Position numbers and translations under genes: made by a program. Of a stretch of 18,070 bases of DNA, positions 7,595-15,275 are shown one piece after another (within the stretch, counting starts at the first letter, position 1; each line of letters starts with the position of its first letter). The stretch is from Pseudomonadota bacterium (lineage in GTDB: Bacteria; Chloroflexota; UBA6077; JAJPHF01). The DNA is taken from NCBI GenBank assembly GCA_021325365.1, contig JAJPHF010000133.1, positions 1 to 18,070 of the forward strand. The letters run 5' to 3'. The notes beneath the pieces are model-generated. The model saw only the letters and a program-made list of their open reading frames with translations, ran no database searches and had not been told where the DNA came from.

Positions 7595-8701
7595 CTACTG
7601 CGCCCGCGCCATCTCCAGGTACTTGAAGTCGAGGTACTTGTCGCGGCTGGGCAGCGGCTGCGTCGCCTCGCCCGTCTCCACCAGCATGTCTTCCATCGCC
7701 TTCAGGCCGCCTGCGGGCGCCTCGCCGTCGTGCGGGAAGAACTGCTCCTGCTCGATCCACTGCTCGTAGGTGCGCCGCGCGTAATCCTCGCTCAGCTGCA
7801 TGCGGTCTTGCAGCACGCCCATCGCCTGCGCTTTGTTGGCCGGATCGTACAGCCAGTGCAGGCTGTTCACATACGCGCGCAAGAAGCGCACCGTCGCGTC
7901 CTGGTTGTTCTGCGCCCAGTTGCGCATCGCCGCCAGGAACTGGAACTGGTACTCCGGCACCGCCTCGTTCACCTCGGCGAGGCGCTTCAGGCCCATGTCC
8001 TCCAGCCGGTAGTTGTCGGGCGGCGGCATGATCGTGCCGTCGATCTGCTTCGTGCTCATCGCCGTCACGCGGTTGCGCGACGCGCCCGCCACGACCAGGC
8101 TGTAGTCGCTCTCGGTCAGCCCATACTTGCGCAACAGCGCCTTCATGAACACGACCTCGCCCGTGCGCAGCGCCGACGCGCCCAGCGTCTTCCCCTTCAG
8201 GTCCGTGATCCGCTGGATCTCCGGCTGCACCATAAGGCTATAGCTGGCCTTGTTGTTGAAGCCCGCGATGCCGATGGCGTCCGCGCCGCGCATCTGTGCC
8301 AGGACGACCACCTCGCTGTTCGTCGTAATCACGTCCAGCGAGCCGCCGGCCAGCGCCGACAGCCCATCGCTGCCGCTGCGCGTCTCGGTTGTCTCCACGT
8401 CGAGCGCCTCGCGGTCGAAGAAGCCCTTGTCGAGCCCCACATAGATCGGCCAGTAGAAGGCCGAGAAATTCACCAGCCCATACTCGATCTTGCGCCGCGC
8501 CGGCACGGCCGTGGGCGCGCTCGCCGCCGGCGCACTGCCCGCCGTCGCATTCGCCGCGGGCGCGCTCGTCGCCGCCCCGCCCGCCGCCGGCGCCGCCGGC
8601 GCGCTCCCGGTCGGCTTGGCGGGCGCGGCCGCCGGCGTGCTGCACGCCAGCAGCGCGAGAGCGAGCGCGCCCACGAGTCCTGGCGCAAGCCTCCGAATCA
8701 T
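7595..8701 (-). CDS. ABC-type substrate-binding lipoprotein (SsuA/NMT1/THI5-like)
   Basis: Encodes 368 aa with a lipoprotein signal (MIRRLAPGL, then a hydrophobic run) and lipobox LLAC with Cys20. An Ala/Pro/Ser/Thr linker runs to about residue 66, followed by a periplasmic-binding-protein core starting KIEYGLVNFSAFYWPIYVG and GFFDREALDVE, as in NMT1/THI5 and SsuA proteins that bind nitrate, sulfonates, pyrimidine precursors or aromatic acids. I chose the ATG at 8701 because AAGGGGGAG lies six bases upstream; the in-frame ATG at 8707 would leave almost no spacing. A promoter-like pair lies at 8733-8761. No permease or ATPase gene is in the window, so it is an orphan here. Ligand unknown. Confidence 0.85.
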   Translation of the reverse strand: MIRRLAPGLVGALALALLACSTPAAAPAKPTGSAPAAPAAGGAATSAPAANATAGSAPAASAPTAVPARRKIEYGLVNFSAFYWPIYVGLDKGFFDREALDVETTETRSGSDGLSALAGGSLDVITTNSEVVVLAQMRGADAIGIAGFNNKASYSLMVQPEIQRITDLKGKTLGASALRTGEVVFMKALLRKYGLTESDYSLVVAGASRNRVTAMSTKQIDGTIMPPPDNYRLEDMGLKRLAEVNEAVPEYQFQFLAAMRNWAQNNQDATVRFLRAYVNSLHWLYDPANKAQAMGVLQDRMQLSEDYARRTYEQWIEQEQFFPHDGEAPAGGLKAMEDMLVETGEATQPLPSRDKYLDFKYLEMARAQ

Positions 8702-8732
8702 CGACATCTCCCCCTTACATAAATGCTAAGGC

Positions 8733-8761
8733 AGTATGCGGCTCCGCCCGGGTGCGGGCAA
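8733..8761 (-). promoter_or_regulatory. Sigma-70-like promoter for the lipoprotein gene
   Basis: On the minus strand TTGCCC (8761-8756) and CATACT (8738-8733) are separated by exactly 17 bases, each matching four of six consensus positions. A start site near 8726 would give a leader of about 25 bases before the ATG at 8701. Confidence 0.45.
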
Positions 8762-8770
8762 GGAGCACCT

Positions 8771-8958
8771 AGACCCCTCTCCCCCCAGCCCCCCTCTCCC
8801 CCATAGGGGCAAGGGGATGCCCGCTCCCTCTCCCCCGACTCCGTCGGAAAGCCCCCGCTCCCTGATACGTAGGCGGGGAGCCGGCTCCGCCGGGGCCACC
8901 CCCACCGGAAGCCCCCCTTCCCCTTCTGGGGGAAGGGGGGGTGGGGGGAGAGGGGTCT
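8771..8958. repeat. MITE-like element with about 32-bp terminal inverted repeats
   Basis: The segment begins AGACCCCTCTCCCCCCA and ends with the exact reverse complement of those 17 bases. Beyond that the arms stay similar for about 15 more bases with one substitution and one gap. The 188-bp unit has no coding content I trust and lies between two minus-strand genes, ending seven bases from the acyl-CoA dehydrogenase stop. No clear target-site duplication is visible. It may be a non-autonomous element or an interspersed hairpin repeat that also ends transcription. Confidence 0.55.
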
Positions 8959-8964
8959 CCGCCC

Positions 8965-10134
8965 CTACTCCAGCAGCGCGTCCGCGATCGCGCCGCGCTG
9001 CTGCAGCGCGTTGCCCGCGGCCGCCTGCGTGACCTTCGCGTCGCGGAAGTAGCGCTGCACCGCCGCCTCGCGCATGTAGCCGTAGCCGCCGTACACCTGC
9101 ACCGCCTTCGTCGCCGCCAGCATCGCCGTCTCGCCCGCGTGCAGCTTCGCCATCGCGGCCGCGCTGCCCACGGGCTGCCCGCGCGCATACATCCATGCCG
9201 CGCGGTAGACCAGCGGCCGCGCCGCCTCCACCGCCAGCGCCACGTCGGCCAGCAGGTGGCGCAGCCCCTCGAACCGCGCGATCGGCTGGCCGAACTGCTG
9301 CCGCTCCTGCGCGTAGGCCACCGCCGCGTCCAGCGACGCCCGCGCGATCCCCAGCGCCTGCGCCGCGCTGCCGATCAGCCACAGCGCATGCACCCGCTCG
9401 GCCAGCGGTCCACCACCCTCGCTCTCGCCCGCGCCCTCGCCCACACCCAGCCGCGCGTCCTCCGGCAGCCGGCAGCCGGCGAGCGCCAGGTCGGCCGTGA
9501 CGGCCCCGCGCAGCCCCACCTTCTCGATCGGCGCCCCCGCCCGCACGCCCGGCGCGTCGGCCGGCACCACGAACGCCTCCAGCCCCGTCGCGCCCTGCTC
9601 CGTCCCGCCCGCGCCCTCGACTGCCGCGAACACGACGTACAGCGCCGCCTCGCCGCCGTTCGTCACCCAGCGCGCCGCGCCGTCGAGCTGCCAGCCGTCC
9701 GCGGTCGGCGCCGCCCGCACTTCAGGGCCGCTGGCCCCGCCAGCGGCCTCCGCGCTCGCCAGCCAGCCGGCGCCGAGCGCCTCGCCCCGCGCCAGCGCCG
9801 GCAGCCAGCGCGCCTGCTGCACCGCCGTGCCGGTCAGGACGAGCGACAGCGCCCCCAGCGCGTTGTGCGCGTTCAGCAGCGCCGCCATCGCCGCGCTCGC
9901 CCGCGCGATCTCCTCTAGCGCGATCGCGAAGCGCATAGCGCCAACGCCCGCGCCGCCCTGCGCCTCGGGCACCAGCATGCCGAACAGGCCCAGCGCGGCC
10001 GTCTGCGCCAGCACCTCCGGCGCGAACCGCCCGGCCTCATCGGCGGCCGCCGCGGCCGGCGCCAGCACCGCCGCCGCGAACTCGCTCACGGCGCCACGGA
10101 ACAGCTCCTCGTCCTCGCTCAGCGCGAAGTCCAT
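8965..10134 (-). CDS. Acyl-CoA dehydrogenase-like flavoprotein lacking the usual catalytic Glu
   Basis: Encodes 389 aa, normal length for the acyl-CoA dehydrogenase family, FAD enzymes that desaturate acyl-CoA thioesters at alpha-beta. It begins MDFALSEDEELF; the C-terminal half carries YAQERQQFGQPI and VYGGYGYMREAAVQRYFRDAK, both family hallmarks. The catalytic base normally sits in a YEGT motif; here the aligned stretch is AAGN, placing Ala373 where Glu is expected. The alternative Glu used by isovaleryl-CoA dehydrogenase is not obvious either. The FAD/substrate motif (WLASAEAAGG) is also diverged from the usual TEP-GSD. It may be a specialised or hydroxylase-like member, or weakly active. 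The ATG at 10134 has GAGG six bases upstream. No electron-transfer flavoprotein genes are nearby. Confidence 0.85.
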   Translation of the reverse strand: MDFALSEDEELFRGAVSEFAAAVLAPAAAAADEAGRFAPEVLAQTAALGLFGMLVPEAQGGAGVGAMRFAIALEEIARASAAMAALLNAHNALGALSLVLTGTAVQQARWLPALARGEALGAGWLASAEAAGGASGPEVRAAPTADGWQLDGAARWVTNGGEAALYVVFAAVEGAGGTEQGATGLEAFVVPADAPGVRAGAPIEKVGLRGAVTADLALAGCRLPEDARLGVGEGAGESEGGGPLAERVHALWLIGSAAQALGIARASLDAAVAYAQERQQFGQPIARFEGLRHLLADVALAVEAARPLVYRAAWMYARGQPVGSAAAMAKLHAGETAMLAATKAVQVYGGYGYMREAAVQRYFRDAKVTQAAAGNALQQRGAIADALLE

Positions 10135-10480
10135 GGTTCCTCTCGCGAGGTGATCGGCGGGTAACAGCCGCCAGCCGCGTGCCGAGACCGGGCGGCGCCA
10201 GCGGCGCTCCGCGAGCAGCCCTCCGCGGCTCGGACCCAATGCGGGGCGGCGTCAGCTCTGCCCGCCGGGCGTTCCCGATCTCTCACCAGCAGCCCTGCGC
10301 CATCCCCGCTCGGCACGGGGGCCGCTCGGCTAGCCCAGTGTACAGGACCCCGCGGCATTTGCCGGGGCCGCCCCTACACCAACCCGCCCGGGTCGAGTAA
10401 GATAGGCCCAATTCCGACGCGGCGCGCGGCGGCGCGGTCTGACCGCGAAGCCCGCCGGCACTACCCGAAGGGAGGCGGCG
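10135..10480. other. Divergent intergenic region with repeat debris
   Basis: These 346 bases separate the divergent acyl-CoA dehydrogenase and lipoprotein genes. I see no gene. A degenerate hairpin begins TGTACAGG at 10339 and ends CCCCTACA at 10378, resembling an interspersed repeat with TGTAGGGG ends. A TAAGAT box at 10398-10403 could be a -10 for the plus-strand gene, but no good -35 accompanies it. Confidence 0.5.
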
Positions 10481-11611
10481 ATGGACAGGACCTGCGAGCG
10501 GATCCACCGGCGCGGGGCCCAGGCCGGTAGGCACGTAGCCCGCATGGCGCCCCTGCTGCTCGCCCTCGCGGCGCTCGGCGGGCTGCTGGCGGCCTGCCAG
10601 CCCGTGCCCGCCGCGTCCAGCGCCCCGCCCCCCGCGGCCCCGCCCGCCGCCAGCGCGCCGGCCAGCGCGGCGCCCGCCGCCCCGCCCGCGCTCATCCCGC
10701 TCGCCGCGGCCAATCCCGTCATCGGCTCCGTCTCAATGGTCGTCCCCGTGCTCCAGCGGCTCGGGCTGTTCCAGGAATACGGCCTCGACGCCACCGTGAC
10801 CTACATCCAGAGCGGCCAGCGTACCGCCGCCTCCGTCATCGCCGGCGAGACGCCGATCGCTTTCTCGGGCGGTCAGCCCGTTATCAGCACCCAGCTCAGC
10901 GGCGGCGACCTGGTGTGCGTCGCCATCCTCGTGCCGCGCTTCACCTACGACGTGCAGGTCACGTCGAACATCGAGCGCCCCGAGCAGCTGCGCGGCGGGC
11001 TGATCAGCAGCTCCTCGCGTGGCGGCACCGCCGACATGGCGCTCCAGTATCTGGCCGAGCAGTGGGGCATGAAGCTCGACGAGGACGTGCACGTGCTGGC
11101 CACCGGCGGCCAGCCCGAGCGCCTGGCCGCCCTCGAATCGGGCCAGGTCCAGGCCGCGATGGTCGAGCCGCCGTTCTCGCTCATCGCCCAGCGCATGGGG
11201 TTCCACACGCTCGTCAACCTGCGCGACGCCGACTACGAGGCACCCACCTACGGCGTCATCACCACCCGCGCCTACATCGCCAGCAACGAGGAGGTGGTGC
11301 GCCGCTTCCTGCGCGCCGCGGTAGCCGCCGTCCACCGCATGAAGACCGACCCGGAGAGCCTGGTGCCGCTGCTGGTCGACGAGTACAAGCTGGACGGCCC
11401 GGAGTTCGCCCGCGAGATGCTGAACGAGGTCCCCCTCAAGCTCATGCCGCGCGCGCCCTACCCGACGCCGCGCATGTTCGAGAACACCATCCGCAACCTG
11501 GCGCTCACCACGCCCGAGGTCGCCCAGCTCCGCGTCGAGGACCTGATCGAGCCCCGCTTCGTCCGCGAGCTGGACGAGGGCGGCTTCATCCGCGGCCTCT
11601 ACGGCGACTAA
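10481..11611 (+). CDS. Second ABC-type substrate-binding lipoprotein (NMT1/THI5-like)
   Basis: Encodes 376 aa. A charged N-region of about 22 residues precedes a hydrophobic segment and lipobox LAAC with Cys39, then an Ala/Pro/Ser linker to about residue 73. The binding-protein core shows VLQRLGLFQEYGLDATV, the GETPIAFSGG segment and AALESGQVQAAMVEPP, all typical of NMT1/SsuA proteins. A GGGAGG site lies five bases before the ATG. It resembles the lipoprotein at 7595-8701 in class but not closely in sequence, so the two probably bind different ligands or are old paralogues. No transporter membrane or ATPase genes accompany it. A run of hairpin repeats begins at its stop codon. Confidence 0.86.
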   Translation: MDRTCERIHRRGAQAGRHVARMAPLLLALAALGGLLAACQPVPAASSAPPPAAPPAASAPASAAPAAPPALIPLAAANPVIGSVSMVVPVLQRLGLFQEYGLDATVTYIQSGQRTAASVIAGETPIAFSGGQPVISTQLSGGDLVCVAILVPRFTYDVQVTSNIERPEQLRGGLISSSSRGGTADMALQYLAEQWGMKLDEDVHVLATGGQPERLAALESGQVQAAMVEPPFSLIAQRMGFHTLVNLRDADYEAPTYGVITTRAYIASNEEVVRRFLRAAVAAVHRMKTDPESLVPLLVDEYKLDGPEFAREMLNEVPLKLMPRAPYPTPRMFENTIRNLALTTPEVAQLRVEDLIEPRFVRELDEGGFIRGLYGD

Positions 11612-11737
11612 GCCCTCGTCTCTCTGCGAGAGGGCCGGAGTGAACGCGCGTCTTACGCCCTCTCCCCCTGGGAGAGGGCGGGGGTGAGGGCGCGTCTTAC
11701 TCTCTCTCCCTCTGGGAGAGGGCTGGGGTGAGGGCGT
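11611..11737. repeat. Three tandem hairpin units between convergent genes
   Basis: Units start at about 11611, 11657 and 11701. The first two end with the same GCGCGTCTTAC, and the last two share GGGAGAGGGC followed by GGGGTGAGGGCG. The middle unit forms a 10-bp stem (GCCCTCTCCC/GGGAGAGGGC), the third a 7-bp stem, and the first is degenerate. They lie exactly between the convergent stops at 11611 and 11758 and probably act as a two-way transcription end. Confidence 0.65.
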
Positions 11738-11757
11738 CCCGCTCGCGCCCGCCGCCG

Positions 11758-13269
11758 TCAGCGTACGGCCACCCCCGCACGCTCCGGCCGCGGGAACGGC
11801 GCGTACCGCGCGCGTACCCCCTGGTACAGGTCGGGCGCGCGCAAGCCCAGGTCCGCGAGGTCCTGGGCCACGAAGTCGATGAAGATCTGGCGCACGTGGC
11901 CGTTCTGCGCCGTCTTGATGCCCAGCGCGCAGTAGCGCTCCTCGTTCGGCGACCCGTCGCGGCCGAACACGTCCACGGCGTACCGATACCACTTGTCCAC
12001 GGCCGCCTGGACGGCCTCGTGGTGGCCCGCGGCGAGCAGCCCCCGCGTGCGCTCGCGCCATGCCGCGAAGAAGCCCTCGTGCGCCCGGTAGTGCATGCCC
12101 GCCCAGGCCGCGAACGGCACCAGGCAGCTGCCGAAGCACGCCAGGCTCGACAACATGTTCGCGCGCGCCCACAGCATCTGCTGCGGACACGTCTCCACCC
12201 AGTCGTCGCCGAGCGGCTGCTTGAGGAAGTCCACCTTCGCGCGGCCGCCCGCCAGCGTGCGCTCCGCCTCGTCGGCGAGGGCATCCGGGTCCTCGCCGAG
12301 CGCGCGCAGGAAGCGCGCCACGTGCAGCCCGAGCGCCCGCTCGTCGCGCAGCTGGTGCCCGGTCGCCACCTTCTCCTCCGGCGTCGGCGCCGAGAAGACG
12401 ATGGGATCGTTCTGGCGCGCGTACTTCGCCTGCACCCACCCCCGCAGCAGCTTTGCCAGCCACGGCCGCGTCGCCGCCGGCACCTCGTCGACGTCGAGAT
12501 ACACCTGCAGCGCCGCGTCGGGCTCCTCGGGATAGTGGTGGCGATCGCCCTGCCAGGGATCGGGCGGCAGCCGCAGCCCCAGCGCGTCCAGGTCCCGCTG
12601 CAGCGAGCGCATCCACAGGCGTCGCGTCTGGTTGTTCGTGAGCGTCTTGATCCCCAGCTCCAGGTACTTCCGCTCGTTCGGCGTGCCCACGCCGCCGAAG
12701 ATGTCCAGGCACCACGGATAGAACTTGTCGGCCGCGCGCTGGCATTCCGCCGCGCGGCCCTCCTCGATCAGCCGCCGCGTGTAGCGCACGCCCTGCACGG
12801 TATGCCCCAGCGCCTCGTCGCCGTAGTTCTTGGCGTGCCATAGCGCCAGCGGCACGAACCACGTGCCCAGCCCCGCCACCGTCTGGATGGCGCCGGTGCG
12901 CTCGGCCAGCACGCGGGTCAGCGTGCGCTCGACCCAGTTCTCCATCCGCATGCGGAAGTAGTCCAGCTTGCGCGAGCCCTCCGTGACCGAGCCCTCGGCC
13001 TCCTTGATGTACGCGGTCGGGTCAACCCCCAGGCTCCGCAGCATCTGCGCGACGCCCAGACCGTGCTCCTTCTCCTGCGAGAGCTGCAGATCCAGCCAGG
13101 TCTTGTCCTCGACGGTCGGGCACACCGCGCCCGAGCGGTCCGGCGCGTCGCCGTACTCCGACTGGAGCTGCACCGTCAGCATCTTCACTAGATACTGCCG
13201 CGCCTCCGCCGGCAGCTCGTCCGCCGTGAAGTAGAACTTGCGGTTGCGCACCGTCTCCGGGATGGGCAT
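11758..13269 (-). CDS. Tandem PaaA-like ferritin-fold di-iron protein (fused catalytic and degenerate halves)
   Basis: Encodes 503 aa made of two PaaA/PaaC-type domains, residues about 15-240 and 255-482. Each ends with a matching (T/S)PNE..Y..LGIKT segment and a DLxxLGLRxP stretch, which align with the SPNSARSLTWKIKRFTN and LGMTVPDP region of E. coli PaaA. PaaA is the oxygenase subunit that epoxidises phenylacetyl-CoA. Against its ligands E42, E72, H75, D126, E155 and H158, domain 1 has E38, E66, H69, E123 and H156, with E152 one residue off the expected place. Domain 2 has K282, E310, L313, A368, E398 and F401, so most ligands are lost. This mimics the PaaA-PaaC pair in a single chain. The ATG at 13269 has GGAGGGGG upstream. 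No paaB, paaD or paaE reductase is seen. Substrate unknown; an aryl- or acyl-CoA is plausible. Confidence 0.82.
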   Translation of the reverse strand: MPIPETVRNRKFYFTADELPAEARQYLVKMLTVQLQSEYGDAPDRSGAVCPTVEDKTWLDLQLSQEKEHGLGVAQMLRSLGVDPTAYIKEAEGSVTEGSRKLDYFRMRMENWVERTLTRVLAERTGAIQTVAGLGTWFVPLALWHAKNYGDEALGHTVQGVRYTRRLIEEGRAAECQRAADKFYPWCLDIFGGVGTPNERKYLELGIKTLTNNQTRRLWMRSLQRDLDALGLRLPPDPWQGDRHHYPEEPDAALQVYLDVDEVPAATRPWLAKLLRGWVQAKYARQNDPIVFSAPTPEEKVATGHQLRDERALGLHVARFLRALGEDPDALADEAERTLAGGRAKVDFLKQPLGDDWVETCPQQMLWARANMLSSLACFGSCLVPFAAWAGMHYRAHEGFFAAWRERTRGLLAAGHHEAVQAAVDKWYRYAVDVFGRDGSPNEERYCALGIKTAQNGHVRQIFIDFVAQDLADLGLRAPDLYQGVRARYAPFPRPERAGVAVR

Positions 13270-13659
13270 GACCGCCCCCTCCAGCAAGCTTGGACAAACG
13301 CCGGCCCCCTACCACCTCGTCGGGACGGGCGGGAGTACGCACGTGCCTCGTCGGGGCGGGCTTCACGCCCGCCCGCGGCCTGTGGCGCGGCATCCGGCCA
13401 GCGCCCCTGCTCCCGTCCCAGAGCCGGAGCGACCGGTCCGGCCGGCGTAGCGGGGGCTTGGGGCGCGGCATCCGGCCAGCGCCACTGGCCGCCGCCCTGG
13501 CCCAGCGCCGCCCAGGCTGCGCGAGCGCCCACCGGCCCCTGTCCGCGAATGGCTGACTGCCGACCGCTTACTCTAACATAGGGACGCCGCCCCCTCGCCG
13601 GGCGAGCATTATTCCCCGCCGTCAGCCGCCAGCCGCTGACGGCTGATAGCTGACGGCCA
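13270..13659. repeat. Repeat-rich divergent intergenic region
   Basis: No gene is supported in these 390 bases. They contain an identical 22-bp direct repeat at 13384-13405 and 13462-13483, two CCTCGTCGGG copies near 13315 and 13347, and a perfect 8-bp hairpin GGGCGGGC/GCCCGCCC (13354-13374) of a kind widespread in high-GC genomes. A GTCAGC/GCTGAC hairpin (13621-13640) runs into further GCTGA-type copies that include the start codon at 13660. Confidence 0.6.
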
Positions 13660-15219
13660 ATGGCTGATCGCGCCCCCTGGGCCATCCACGCCGGCGCCCT
13701 GCTGCGCCGCGGCGCCGCCCGCGCGCCGCGCAAGATCGCCGTCATTTGGGAGGAGGGCGCGCGCACCTACGGCGACCTGCTGCGCCGCGTGGACCGCCTC
13801 TCCGCCGGGCTCGCGGCGCACGGCGTTCAGCGCGGCGACCGCGTGGGCGTCCTGTTTCCGAACGGCCCCCACTTCCTCGAGGCCTGGTGGGCCGTCGCCC
13901 AGCTCGGCGCCGTCGTCGTGCCGCTCAGCACCCGCGCCGTGCCGCGCGAGCTGGCCTACGTCCTGACCGACGCCGAGGCCGTCGCCGTGCTGGCCGACGC
14001 CGCGTTTCTGCCCACGCTACTGGACGTGCGCCGCGAGGTGCCCTCCCTGCGGCTGCTGGTCGGCCACGGCGACGCGCTCCCGCCCGAGGTCGTGCCGTTC
14101 GATGCCCTGGCCGAGGGGCCGCCCGTCGCGCCGCCGGCCGTGGACCTCGCCCTGAGCGATCCGTGCGCGATCTACTACACCGCCGGCACGACGGGCGTCT
14201 CGAAGGGCGCCGTGCGCTCGCACCTCAGCGTCACGTGGGGCCTGGCGCTGCTCGCGGCCGCCATCCCGCCCGACGAGGTCTACCTGGCGCGGGCGCCGAT
14301 GTACCATACCGGCGGCTCGCTCACCGGCCCCTTCGCCACCCTCGCCGCGGGCGCCACGCTCGTCAGCATGCGCGGCTTCGAGCCTCGCGCCCTGCTCGCC
14401 GCCGTCGAGCGCCACCGCATCACCCGCGCCTACGTCCACCCTACGCTCGTCGCCAACGCCCTGCTGGACGAGCTGGACCGCCGCCCCTACGATCTGACCT
14501 CGCTGCGCTACGTCCAGTGGACCGCCGGGCCGCTGCCCGAGGCCGTGCGCGCCCGCCTGCTGGAGCGCTTCGCCGGCCTCCCCTTCGAGGTCACCTACGG
14601 CATGACCGAGGTCAGCAACATCGCCAGCTACCAGTACACGGGCGGGCCGCTGAAGGCCGCGAGCTGCGTGGGCCTCGGCCCCATCGGCACCGCCATCCGC
14701 ATCGTGGACGAGGACGACCAGCCCGTGCCCGCCGGCCGCGTCGGCGAGGTAGCGGTGCGCTCGCCCACGGCGATGACCGGCTACTGGCGCGACCCCGCGC
14801 GCACGGCCGCGGTGCTCGCCGGCGGCTGGGTCCACACCGGCGACCTGGGCTACCTCGACGCCGACGGCTACCTCCACCTCGCCGGGCGGCAGAAGGACGC
14901 CATCGTGACCGGCGGCGAGACGGTCCACGCCGTCGAGGTCGAGAACGCGCTGGCCAGCCTGCCCGCCGTCGTCGAGGCGGCCGTCGTCGGCCTGCCCGAC
15001 CCGACGTGGGGCGAAGCCATCACCGCCGTCGTCGTCGCCCGCCCCGGCGCCGCCCTGACCGACGCCGCGATCATCGCCCACTGCCGCCAGCACCTAGCCG
15101 GCCACAAGTGCCCCAAGCGCGTCCTCTTCGTCGACGCCCTCCCCAAGAACGCCGTTGGCAAAGTCCAGAAAGTCGAGCTGGTGCGCCGTTACGGGGCTGA
15201 TCCGAGGGCAGACCGGTAA
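13660..15219 (+). CDS. Acyl-CoA synthetase (class I adenylate-forming ligase)
   Basis: Encodes 519 aa, standard for fatty-acid or aryl-acid CoA ligases, which form an acyl-AMP and then the CoA thioester. Core motifs are intact: YYTAGTTGVSKG (172-183), YGMTE (313-317), HTGDLGYLD (392-400), GRQKDAIVTGGE (409-420) and the C-terminal PKNAVGK with catalytic Lys501. Acid specificity cannot be read from the sequence. The ATG at 13660 lies inside a GCTGA-type repeat and has no clear ribosome site, so the start is less certain than the rest. It is followed by an acetyltransferase and an enoyl-CoA hydratase on the same strand and diverges from the PaaA-like gene, which fits CoA activation of an acid before oxygenation or beta-oxidation. 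Confidence 0.9.
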   Translation: MADRAPWAIHAGALLRRGAARAPRKIAVIWEEGARTYGDLLRRVDRLSAGLAAHGVQRGDRVGVLFPNGPHFLEAWWAVAQLGAVVVPLSTRAVPRELAYVLTDAEAVAVLADAAFLPTLLDVRREVPSLRLLVGHGDALPPEVVPFDALAEGPPVAPPAVDLALSDPCAIYYTAGTTGVSKGAVRSHLSVTWGLALLAAAIPPDEVYLARAPMYHTGGSLTGPFATLAAGATLVSMRGFEPRALLAAVERHRITRAYVHPTLVANALLDELDRRPYDLTSLRYVQWTAGPLPEAVRARLLERFAGLPFEVTYGMTEVSNIASYQYTGGPLKAASCVGLGPIGTAIRIVDEDDQPVPAGRVGEVAVRSPTAMTGYWRDPARTAAVLAGGWVHTGDLGYLDADGYLHLAGRQKDAIVTGGETVHAVEVENALASLPAVVEAAVVGLPDPTWGEAITAVVVARPGAALTDAAIIAHCRQHLAGHKCPKRVLFVDALPKNAVGKVQKVELVRRYGADPRADR

Positions 15220-15275
15220 ACACGCGGCGGCGACGCGCGCCGCTCCACGCGACACGAATCCTGGAGAGATGTCGT

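Noticed and set aside
10733..12862. 709-codon minus-strand frame spanning the second lipoprotein gene and the PaaA-like gene
   Set aside because: It crosses a repeat region and two well-supported genes and has no recognisable domains.
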